Positions 1 through 5,403 of a DNA stretch of 5,403 nucleotides are shown one piece after another; the first letter of the stretch is position 1, and each line of letters starts with the position of its first letter. The notes beneath the pieces are model-generated. The model was not told the origin of the DNA, did not search any database, and was given only the letters and a program-made list of their open reading frames with translations. Source of the stretch: Pontiella sp. GTDB lineage: Bacteria; Verrucomicrobiota; Kiritimatiellia; Kiritimatiellales; Pontiellaceae. The position numbers were made by a program, and so were the translations under genes. The DNA lies in the NCBI GenBank assembly GCA_029939385.1, contig JAOZSZ010000111.1, forward strand, positions 1 to 5,403. The letters run 5' to 3'.

Positions 1-14
1 GAGAGATTCTTCTA

Positions 15-1367
15 ATGAAAACAAAAATGAAACCAATTATATCCTGGAGCATATGGGCCGGAGGTCTATCTCTTATTATGGGCGTCATAACCCGCAACCA
101 TATTCTTAATGGATTTCGATCCGATACCACCGGCATGAGCTTTGTGATTGCTACCTTGTTCTGTGCGGGCCTGATTATTTCGTTTCGGGCGGCGTTGGTA
201 CTCCATACTGAATGGGAGGCGCTCAACCAGATTATTAAAACTAAAAAACTCCCTCTCAATCAGGGCAAATCCGAATTAACCGATCTCTTTAATCAACTCG
301 CCGAGTACAAACAAAAGGGCGAAACGATTGATGCTCACTCCGTCATCAATACCTATCACACCGGCCATAATTCACGAGTCAGAACGATCTCCATTATGTC
401 GGGTCTGCTGATTTCAATGGGATTACTTGGCACTATTATTGGTCTAATCATGTCCATCTCTGGCCTCAGCGGCATGGTTGAGAATATTGGCCTTTCGCGC
501 ACCACCATGATGGAAGCATTAAAAGCGACCGTCGCAGGCATGGGAACCGCATTCTACACCACCTTCTTTGGTGCACTTGGAGGACTCATCCTCCGTGCAG
601 TCGCGGTATCGCAACTCAATTCACTTTCCGAGTTATGCGCCGCGGCAACCGAATATGCTGATATTAACCTCACGGTCAAACTCGAAAATAAAGAAGAAGA
701 GCTGAATCAACAGCTCTCTAAAGTCGTTGCCAGTTTTAAAAATATGCAAGACGAGATCGACTCGATCACGACCCGGATCAGTGAATCCTTTGAAAGCACT
801 CTAACTCGCTTTGGCGAAGCCCTTGGGTCCGCCGGACAATATGCCTTAGAAACCACCCAAGAATGCATCAGCGGAATGACCGAGCAAATGGATGTTTTCG
901 GGAGTGAAATTGGATCCTCTTTCGGCCTATTCAATGAATCGATTGAAAAAGCTGGAGAAGAGGTACACACCGCAATTTCATCTATCAACATCTCTATTGA
1001 AAAATCGGGAGAAGAGTTAACCACCGCCTTCACCCATCTGAGCGAAGATATTGGAAAATCTAGTGACGGCGTAACCGAATCCTTCAATGGACTTAACGAG
1101 TCTGTCAAGCAGGCCGGAGATACGGTGGGAGGGTCACTTGCCGACTTTAAACTGACCGTTGATGATACCAGCATTGAACTAAAAGGCGCGGTAGATGAAC
1201 TACACACGGCCATCCGCCAAGCCACAGGAGAGATGGTCACGATGGCCTCGGCCAAACTAGACACCGAAGCCAGTGAGATTGCCGGACAACTTTCGCTCGC
1301 CGCCTCTTCGATTCAAAAGTTCATGACCCAGAAGGGTGGTAAAAAGATAGGAAAGAAGGTGGCCTAA
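15..1367 (+). CDS. MotA/TolQ/ExbB-family ion-channel subunit with long repeat-built cytoplasmic tail
   Basis: Probable stator-type proton or sodium channel subunit of the inner membrane (450 aa). Four hydrophobic segments are visible at about residues 9-26, 42-63, 124-150 and 168-195, with a cytoplasmic loop of about 60 residues between the second and third, which is a MotA-like topology. The third segment carries GLLGTIIGL (T140) and the fourth ALKATVAGMGTAF (T172). These match the two pore-lining Thr positions of ExbB in context and spacing. Residues 215-440 are hydrophilic and helical, with 18-residue repeats (separate entry), and the end is Lys-rich (GGKKIGKKVA). A long helical tail behind a MotA-like core recalls ZorA of Zorya anti-phage systems, but MotA-like proteins with tails also occur elsewhere. 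The start at 15 overlaps an upstream TAA (TAATG), with GAGAG at 1-5 as a possible ribosome site; ATG at 27 is an alternative. The next gene begins 1 nt after the stop. The family call is firm; the cellular role is unknown. Confidence 0.85.
   Translation: MKTKMKPIISWSIWAGGLSLIMGVITRNHILNGFRSDTTGMSFVIATLFCAGLIISFRAALVLHTEWEALNQIIKTKKLPLNQGKSELTDLFNQLAEYKQKGETIDAHSVINTYHTGHNSRVRTISIMSGLLISMGLLGTIIGLIMSISGLSGMVENIGLSRTTMMEALKATVAGMGTAFYTTFFGALGGLILRAVAVSQLNSLSELCAAATEYADINLTVKLENKEEELNQQLSKVVASFKNMQDEIDSITTRISESFESTLTRFGEALGSAGQYALETTQECISGMTEQMDVFGSEIGSSFGLFNESIEKAGEEVHTAISSINISIEKSGEELTTAFTHLSEDIGKSSDGVTESFNGLNESVKQAGDTVGGSLADFKLTVDDTSIELKGAVDELHTAIRQATGEMVTMASAKLDTEASEIAGQLSLAASSIQKFMTQKGGKKIGKKVA
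792..1235 (+). repeat. 18-residue tandem repeats in the channel-subunit tail
   Basis: Residues 282-407 (nt 858-1235) divide without gaps into seven 18-residue units. Examples are GSSFGLFNESIEKAGEEV, HTAISSINISIEKSGEEL, TTAFTHLSEDIGKSSDGV and TESFNGLNESVKQAGDTV. An outlying unit at residues 260-277 is followed by a 4-residue insertion. Hydrophobic residues recur at unit positions 4, 7, 11 and 18, with small residues, often Ala/Ser-Gly, at 14-15. An 18-residue period equals an 11+7 (hendecad plus heptad) spacing, which suggests a nearly straight helical bundle. Units two and three of the gap-free run share near-identical DNA around IEKxGEE (about 940-1020), which points to duplication. Confidence 0.75.
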
Positions 1368-1368
1368 A

Positions 1369-2586
1369 ATGCGGGCATCTAATCAACAAGAAAATATCTC
1401 TGGATCAGAAGGGATCTACGAATCTTTTTCCGACATGGTGCTTTGCACACTGATCGTACTGATCACTCTGGTCGTCGTGCTTGCGCTCAATGTGGCAGAA
1501 CAACTCAATGTATATATTGAGCCCAATCACTTTAGTGGCGGAGCAACTCGACCCTGGCTTTATCTTCAGGCTCAAAATACGGACTATTCAAAAACTCGTT
1601 CGGACCATTTAGCCATTGAACGAGCCATTTTTGGGGATAGCGACTTTGTGCTCATCAATCTATTCAGCCCCTCCTCCGCTCTATCCGCAACAACGCTCAA
1701 GGATGGTCAACTCATTTCCACAAAAGAAGGCCAGAGCTTCCACGGACAAACCGACCTAACGGCTTATCATTTTCTACAACTTGCCTCCGGTATCGAGCCC
1801 GGCTCCTTCCCCATCGAAGGAAACCAAACGGCTCTTATGCTTCCCAAGTTTGTGCACAAGAACATGGCTCTTGAGCCCGACTTAACCCAGGGCTATATCA
1901 CCACCCCCGAAAATGAACTCGCCCTAAAAACTATGGCCTTGGCATGGCCCATCTATCATAATGCGCTCTACCCGCGTCGCGCACAGGGCGACTATATGAA
2001 TGCCCGCACCAAGATTTATATCGAAGTGCTTGAATCTTCTGATTCTATTCACCGCATCATGATTGGGCACAGTGTCTTTAACTTGCCCCAGGATATAGAA
2101 AACGGGCGGCTGGATTGGTTAATTGGCTTTTCATCGGGCCTGACCGAAGTGGTCTTTTTAGGAGAGGCGTGGAGCGACCCAATCGCCCAACAGAATAAAC
2201 GCATTGCCTTCTTTGAACAAAATGGCTTTGCCGAGGCAGCCAAAGACTACCGTGCCTTCAGCTTCCCTCATGAGTTTTCACCCGAACAGGAGATCCTTCT
2301 ACAAAAAGCCATCTCCGTTCGACCCGATATTCCTACGAAGCGTTTAAAACAATACATCCGTATTGCAGAAGCTCAAAAAGCCATCTCCACGGCCCTCGTG
2401 AAAGGAGAAAATGCCCGCGAATTTTTGCCCCCCTTACTGGCCCACCATGATGCATGGGCATCCTATATCAAACAATGCATCGAAGATGAAAAAACCCATA
2501 CTCCACCCCACTGGCTCATGAGCGAGTTCCTTGAACCCCTTGGATTTGATCAAGCCGTTATCCGCGGGCTACGCGAAGAAGCCTAA
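1369..2586 (+). CDS. MotB/ExbD-like single-helix partner with unrecognised outer domain
   Basis: Hypothetical membrane protein of 405 aa, read as the second subunit of the channel encoded just upstream. A hydrophilic N-terminus of about 20 residues precedes one transmembrane helix (about 23-42). Asp22 in the sequence ESFSDMVL lies at its cytoplasmic mouth, the position of the ion-carrying Asp of MotB, ExbD and ZorB. By this topology residues 43-405 lie outside the membrane, in the periplasm. I see no OmpA-type peptidoglycan-binding signature there and recognise no other domain. Residues about 210-270 look like alternating strands (TKIYIEVLES, TEVVFLGEAW), and the last 100 residues look helical. 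The start is supported by AGAAGG at 1354-1359, nine bases ahead of the ATG, and by a 1-nt gap after the preceding stop, which implies translational coupling. The last 4 bp overlap the convergent protease gene. Pairing with the MotA-like gene is a strong inference; the function of the outer domain is unknown. Confidence 0.7.
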   Translation: MRASNQQENISGSEGIYESFSDMVLCTLIVLITLVVVLALNVAEQLNVYIEPNHFSGGATRPWLYLQAQNTDYSKTRSDHLAIERAIFGDSDFVLINLFSPSSALSATTLKDGQLISTKEGQSFHGQTDLTAYHFLQLASGIEPGSFPIEGNQTALMLPKFVHKNMALEPDLTQGYITTPENELALKTMALAWPIYHNALYPRRAQGDYMNARTKIYIEVLESSDSIHRIMIGHSVFNLPQDIENGRLDWLIGFSSGLTEVVFLGEAWSDPIAQQNKRIAFFEQNGFAEAAKDYRAFSFPHEFSPEQEILLQKAISVRPDIPTKRLKQYIRIAEAQKAISTALVKGENAREFLPPLLAHHDAWASYIKQCIEDEKTHTPPHWLMSEFLEPLGFDQAVIRGLREEA

Positions 2587-3719
2587 AACGTCTCTCCGGG
2601 AAACTCCTCCAAGAGCAGCTCAATTTCAGGTTGCCTTTTTCCCTGCCGTTGCAGAAGAAAAACAAGGCGCTCCCCCACAGAGTGGTTATAGATAATACGC
2701 CTAACATCATGCTCATCTCGAACCGATGATCCATCAACCTTTAAAATTAAATCTCCAGGAAGGATTCCGGAACGAGCGGCGGGAGTGGCATCCCACACAC
2801 GGCTAATCACTGCGCTAGAGGCTTCTCCAAATTTGTTTTGCGCGGGCGTAAGAGTCCCGAAAAAGGCGCCCACCCATGGCCACTCATGCTTTCCCTGACG
2901 AATCAATGATTGCACAATCACCACCGCAAGATTAGAAGGAACGGCAAAAGCAATCCCCACGCCTTGCTCCTGATCCCCCATCTTTTTAGCCGTATTAATA
3001 CCAATTAAACGCCCGTCCACATCGATTAATGCGCCCCCGCTATTTCCCTCATTAATCGCCGCATCCGTTTGAATAAAATCCTCATAAGGAAGAATCTGCA
3101 CTCGACGACCTTTTTGACTCACATGCCCAACCGTCACCGAACTTTGCAGACTAAATGGCGATCCAATTGCAATGACGACCTCGCCCACGCGAAGCGCATC
3201 GGAATCGCCAAATTCAACGGCCGAAAAATTCTTACCCGCCGCCTCAATCTTAAGTACCGCCAAATCGGCCACCTGATCATGTCCGACACAACGCGCAGGA
3301 AATTTGCTTCCATCATTGAGAACCACTTCAATCTGTTGTGAAGATTCAACCACATGCCAACTGGTGACCACATAGCCCTTCCGATCAATAATTACACCGG
3401 ACCCTTCGCCCGTCAGTTGCTTCGGAACACGAGAGATAAATCCAAAAGCATCCTCTTTAAACTTAATCTTAATTTTTTCAGTTCGAACCACCACCACAGA
3501 GGGCATCACCTTTTCCACGGCATCGGCAATGGCCGATCCAAAGTCACGTGCGGCATTCCCTTCTCCTTCCGGAAAGAGTCGGGGCGAAAATCCGAATTCA
3601 GGAATCTCTCCATACCCCACCGCCGACACACACCTCGAACTGGATCGACATAAGGCCGAGAGCAACGCACTCAACACCATCAATCCACACGCAAAAATCA
3701 AGATCCTCTTCCGTTTCAC
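2583..3719 (-). CDS. HtrA/DegS-type serine endoprotease, one PDZ domain
   Basis: Envelope quality-control protease of the trypsin-like S1C family (378 aa), which in this family cleaves misfolded or regulatory proteins outside the inner membrane. The triad is complete: H122 (VTSWHVV), D152 (ADLAVLKI) and S227 (GNSGGALID). The 30- and 75-residue spacings equal those of E. coli DegP as I recall them. A single PDZ domain covers about residues 283-372 (ATPAARSGILPGDLILKVDG), so the layout is DegS-like rather than the two-PDZ DegP form. An N-terminal basic and hydrophobic stretch (residues 1-24) is a signal peptide or membrane anchor. The residue before the active His is Trp, where Asn, Lys or Ala is more common. 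The start is GTG, 3 nt after the xseB stop, with GAGGGA about nine bases upstream lying inside the xseB end. That makes it the probable last gene of an xseA-xseB-htrA operon. Its TAG stop overlaps the convergent gene by 4 bp. The exact paralogue (degP, degQ, degS or htrA) cannot be settled here. Confidence 0.92.
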   Translation of the reverse strand: MKRKRILIFACGLMVLSALLSALCRSSSRCVSAVGYGEIPEFGFSPRLFPEGEGNAARDFGSAIADAVEKVMPSVVVVRTEKIKIKFKEDAFGFISRVPKQLTGEGSGVIIDRKGYVVTSWHVVESSQQIEVVLNDGSKFPARCVGHDQVADLAVLKIEAAGKNFSAVEFGDSDALRVGEVVIAIGSPFSLQSSVTVGHVSQKGRRVQILPYEDFIQTDAAINEGNSGGALIDVDGRLIGINTAKKMGDQEQGVGIAFAVPSNLAVVIVQSLIRQGKHEWPWVGAFFGTLTPAQNKFGEASSAVISRVWDATPAARSGILPGDLILKVDGSSVRDEHDVRRIIYNHSVGERLVFLLQRQGKRQPEIELLLEEFPGETF

Positions 3720-3722
3720 GAT

Positions 3723-3962
3723 CTACGTTCCCTCTTCGGTTTCAAATGGGACTTCCTTAAACTCGCCATCCTTCTTCACCAGCACCTCAATCTTCTGCTC
3801 CACCTCATTCAGCTTTTTTGTACACAGCCCAACCAACGAGGAGCCCTCCTCGAAATGCTTAATCATTTCCTCAAGGCTTAACGTGCCACTTTCCATCTGC
3901 TGCACCAGCTCCTCTAGTCGCCCTAATGACTTCTCAAAATCCACACCTTTTTTCTCTGCCAT
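3723..3962 (-). CDS. xseB: Exodeoxyribonuclease VII small subunit XseB
   Basis: Small subunit of exonuclease VII, a cytoplasmic enzyme that degrades single-stranded DNA from both ends. Several copies of this helical subunit coat each large subunit. The protein has 79 aa, the normal family length, and shows the expected helical-hairpin pattern FEKSLGRLEELVQQMESG, then LSLEEMIKHFEEG, then TKKLNEVEQKIEVL. The start at 3962 (MAEKK) is preferred because GGGAG sits six bases upstream. The ATG at 3968 touches that ribosome site and would leave no spacer. The start lies 23 nt after the xseA stop, and the htrA-like GTG follows 3 nt after the xseB stop, so the three genes are probably co-transcribed. 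Confidence 0.95.
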   Translation of the reverse strand: MAEKKGVDFEKSLGRLEELVQQMESGTLSLEEMIKHFEEGSSLVGLCTKKLNEVEQKIEVLVKKDGEFKEVPFETEEGT

Positions 3963-3968
3963 AATCAT

Positions 3969-3973
3969 CTCCC
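3969..3973 (-). promoter_or_regulatory. Ribosome binding site of xseB, decides its start
   Basis: On the minus strand GGGAG is immediately followed by ATGATTATG. The six-base spacer fits the second ATG (3962) and not the first (3968), which it abuts. The site lies in the 23-nt gap between the xseA stop and the chosen xseB start. Confidence 0.6.
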
Positions 3974-3985
3974 GTAGAGTTTTTC

Positions 3986-5403
3986 TTACTCTTTTTCCGT
4001 AACGCTTGAAACCACTTCCCCTTCCGCAAACTGGGTTCTAATCATTTCCCCCACCTCAATCGAATCCACCGTACGGATCACAGATCCATCGGCCTTTCGC
4101 GTGAGGCTATAACCCCGCCCAAGCACCGCCAGCGGATTAAGAATCCGTAATTGATTTTCAAATCCTTGAAGCTTTTGCCGATCATGCTTCACCCGTTGCT
4201 CCATCCGATGCCGCATCACCATGCCCAATTCATCCGTATGCTGTTGCGCCTGCTGAACTCCAAACCGAAGCAAACTCCCCATCTGCCGCTCCAATCCCTG
4301 CACTTTTTGCCGATGCCGCTGTAATAAATTTTCCGGTTCACGGAACACATAGCTCTGCGCCGCACGATTAAGCCGCAACCGGAAATCCCGCTCCATCATT
4401 TTCAGACCCTGCCGCAGCCGTTGATCGAAAAGCGTAAGTTCATCCTCAAACAGACCCTTCTCTCGTACCGCCAGCTCGGCGGCGGCCGACGGAGTCGGCG
4501 CGCGCACATCCGCCACAAGATCGGCAATCGTAAAATCAATCTCATGCCCCACCGCCGAAATCACAGGAATATCCGATGCCGCAATCGCCCGAGCAACGAC
4601 CTCCTCGTTAAACGCCCACAAGTCCTCGATACTCCCGCCCCCGCGCCCGACAATCAGGAGGTCGACCGGTAAAGTAGGACAGGCTTCCAGCCTGTCACCC
4701 GCCGCAAAGCAAGCCACCCCGCCCGACTGCTCCAAATTTTTTCGTATATAACTCTCATAAAACGAAAGTTGTTCAGGGCTGCGCACAATGTGATCATACG
4801 ATTCATCTTGCCAAACGGCCCCTTTCCCATCGGTTGCCTTGTTGAGTTCATTTGCCGTGAACGATTTCCATGAATGAAGAATATCAGCCAGCTCATTCCC
4901 CGGAAGCGGCGAAACGAGAACGTGAACATGATTTGCCATGATGACGTATGATCCAAGTCGGTAGCGGCCTCCGTTAAAATACAACAAGGCCTGCTCGATC
5001 ATCGTCGCATTTTTCTTGTCCGCCAAAATGCATGCGCCCGATCCGGCATCCAGCCAGTCGTTTATTCGTTCGTTAAAAAGCGTCCCGTATTCCTTCAACT
5101 CGGCGGGGGGATAAGGTTCCGTATGTTCACCCAACCATTGATCACGTTCTGCCTTCCACTGCTTGAGTTTTTCCTGCGGCAAAGAATCGGCGAGACGGAA
5201 GGTGATGAAATAGGTCGTGCCTTCCTGCGTCCGATGTGGAAGATGGCGCTTCTCCATATCCACGGGAAGAAATGGAGAGAAATAGTGGGTCTGCCCAGCG
5301 ACAGAAGACAGGCTGGAAGCCTGTCCTACTTTATTCAGATACGCAATTGCCGCAGCGATGCTTTTGGCGGCGGTAGGCCCCTGCACGATGACGGGGGCGA
5401 GTA
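3986..5403 (-). CDS. xseA: Exodeoxyribonuclease VII large subunit XseA, 5' end outside window, with in-frame RAYT insertion
   Basis: Catalytic subunit of exonuclease VII, which pairs with XseB encoded downstream. The gene enters from the right edge. The frame is open through 5401 and reads [14 protein letters not shown], the normal interior of XseA, so the GTG at 5386 is not the start and the N-terminal OB domain is off the window. Numbering from that GTG: 1-18 are XseA ([18 protein letters not shown]), about 19-238 are foreign (REP, RAYT, REP), and 239-466 are XseA again. The second part holds [17 protein letters not shown] (R248), [25 protein letters not shown] written here in part as [10 protein letters not shown] (H281, D284), the long helical arm and the C-terminal [18 protein letters not shown] motif. 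The Arg-to-His spacing of 33 equals that of E. coli as I recall it. The insertion falls between helix AIAYLN and strand VDLLIVG, a loop of variable sequence in the family. No stop or frameshift interrupts the fusion. Whether the protein folds and works is unknown. Confidence 0.9.
   Translation of the reverse strand, partial: LAPVIVQGPTAAKSIAAAIAYLNKVGQASSLSSVAGQTHYFSPFLPVDMEKRHLPHRTQEGTTYFITFRLADSLPQEKLKQWKAERDQWLGEHTEPYPPAELKEYGTLFNERINDWLDAGSGACILADKKNATMIEQALLYFNGGRYRLGSYVIMANHVHVLVSPLPGNELADILHSWKSFTANELNKATDGKGAVWQDESYDHIVRSPEQLSFYESYIRKNLEQSGGVACFAAGDRLEACPTLPVDLLIVGRGGGSIEDLWAFNEEVVARAIAASDIPVISAVGHEIDFTIADLVADVRAPTPSAAAELAVREKGLFEDELTLFDQRLRQGLKMMERDFRLRLNRAAQSYVFREPENLLQRHRQKVQGLERQMGSLLRFGVQQAQQHTDELGMVMRHRMEQRVKHDRQKLQGFENQLRILNPLAVLGRGYSLTRKADGSVIRTVDSIEVGEMIRTQFAEGEVVSSVTEKE
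4670..4696 (+). repeat. REP hairpin, proximal copy (downstream of RAYT)
   Basis: GTAG at 4674-4677 is followed by a perfect 8-bp stem, GACAGGCT with loop TCC and AGCCTGTC (4678-4696). A 5' GTAG foot beside a palindrome is the classical REP layout recognised by RAYTs. The 27 bases 4670-4696 are an exact inverted copy of 5307-5333. On the minus strand it is read through in frame as part of DRLEACPTL. Confidence 0.9.
4671..5332 (-). mobile_element. RAYT element bounded by inverted REPs, inserted in xseA
   Basis: A segment of about 660 bp carries a Y1 (HUH) transposase domain and is bounded on both sides by the same REP hairpin in opposite orientation, ending AAAGTAGG at one edge and CCTACTTT at the other. 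It lies precisely where XseA similarity breaks off (after AIAYLN) and before it resumes ([12 protein letters not shown]). RAYTs are single-copy relatives of IS200/IS605 transposases, usually flanked by the REPs they act on. The outermost AAA/TTT bases are a guess as to the true ends; an edge at GTAG (4674 and 5329) is equally possible. I see no target-site duplication, as expected for Y1 enzymes. Confidence 0.85.
4721..5257 (-). CDS. REP-associated tyrosine transposase (RAYT) domain embedded in XseA
   Basis: Y1-transposase domain, a single-strand DNA nicking and joining enzyme that forms a 5'-phosphotyrosine link. The best internal start is ATG at 5257 ([13 protein letters not shown]), although no clear ribosome site precedes it. 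Family landmarks in order are [32 protein letters not shown], the HUH motif in [14 protein letters not shown] (His codons at 4928-4930 and 4922-4924), [27 protein letters not shown], and [13 protein letters not shown] with the likely nucleophile Tyr at 4748-4750. The domain is about 180 residues, close to full length for the family. It has no stop of its own: similarity fades near 4721 and the frame continues through the downstream REP into XseA. It may therefore be made only as part of the fusion, or also as a separate product from the internal ATG. The end coordinate marks the limit of recognisable domain, not a stop codon. Confidence 0.85.
5307..5333 (-). repeat. REP hairpin, distal copy (upstream of RAYT)
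   Basis: This is the exact inverted partner of 4670-4696. Read on the minus strand it gives AAAGTAG, then GACAGGCT, TCC, AGCCTGTC, with GTAG at 5329-5326 and the 8-bp stem at 5325-5307. It is translated in the xseA frame as KVGQASSLS, a peptide typical of ORFs that run through this REP type. The opposite orientation of the two copies forms a BIME-like pair around the transposase. Confidence 0.9.

Noticed and set aside
707..1264. Long open frame (185 codons) on the minus strand, antisense to the channel subunit tail
   Set aside because: It mirrors the Ser/Glu-rich repeat codons of the real gene. It has no family motif or ribosome site, and the plus-strand reading has clear channel motifs.
15..2586. 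Calling the pair a Zorya defence system (zorA-zorB)
   Set aside because: The partner lacks the OmpA-like domain of ZorB, no zorC, zorD or zorE is visible, and the downstream neighbours are housekeeping genes on the other strand. Only the general architecture is shared.
3630..3660. Lipoprotein signal at Cys24 of the protease (SALC)
   Set aside because: Leu just before Cys does not fit the usual small residue of a lipobox. A plain signal peptide or anchor is more likely.
3966..3968. First ATG of xseB as the start
   Set aside because: It directly touches the GGGAG ribosome site, whereas the ATG at 3960-3962 has a normal six-base spacer.
3529..4002. Plus-strand open frame of 157 codons across the protease N-terminus and xseB
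   Set aside because: It lies antisense to two well-recognised genes, and its Ser/Thr/Pro-rich sequence lacks any domain.
4654..4956. Minus-strand open frame of 100 codons overlapping the RAYT
   Set aside because: It is a shifted frame of the transposase and XseA coding sequence, with no recognisable domain.
4670..5333. CRISPR array or integron-like attachment site
   Set aside because: There are only two repeat copies, inverted and about 610 bp apart around a transposase, which is the REP/RAYT layout.
5384..5386. GTG as the start of xseA
   Set aside because: The frame stays open upstream and encodes LAPVI, which continues the XseA family sequence. A start here would remove the OB domain.
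3986..5403. Calling xseA a pseudogene
   Set aside because: The frame is intact through the insertion, all catalytic motifs in view are kept, and xseB and the protease follow normally. Loss of function is possible but not shown by the sequence.

Overview
The window holds two convergent operons of a Gram-negative-type bacterium with roughly balanced base composition. The best guess at the host is a member of the PVC group (Verrucomicrobiota, Kiritimatiellota, Lentisphaerae or Planctomycetes). The reason is a REP-associated tyrosine transposase (RAYT) of the 'RHLPH...[13 protein letters not shown]' kind, with GTAG-footed hairpin REPs, which I associate with those phyla. This rests on recalled family resemblance, not on a search.

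Plus strand, 15-2586: a tightly coupled gene pair. The first gene encodes a four-helix MotA/TolQ/ExbB-type ion-channel subunit followed by a long cytoplasmic helical tail built from 18-residue tandem repeats. The second encodes a one-helix partner with an aspartate at the mouth of its transmembrane segment, as in MotB, ExbD and ZorB. Its roughly 360-residue outer domain is one I do not recognise, and it shows no OmpA-type peptidoglycan-binding motif. Together they look like an ion-driven membrane motor or force transducer of unknown purpose. A TAATG overlap at 13-17 suggests a further gene upstream, outside the window.

Minus strand, 5403-2583: xseA, xseB and an htrA/degS-like protease, read in that order with gaps of 23 and 3 nt, so probably one operon. 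XseA and XseB are the large and small subunits of exodeoxyribonuclease VII. The protease has a complete His-Asp-Ser triad and one PDZ domain. The two operons meet tail to tail with stop codons overlapping by 4 bp and no visible terminator between them.

The most striking feature is inside xseA. A complete-looking RAYT element of about 660 bp, bounded by two exactly matching inverted 27-bp REP hairpins, sits in the catalytic domain just before the VGRGGGS strand. The reading frame stays open through both REPs and the transposase, so one uninterrupted frame encodes XseA, then the RAYT, then XseA. The HUH and tyrosine residues of the transposase and the key Arg, His and Asp residues of XseA visible here are all present. 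The start of xseA lies beyond the right edge.
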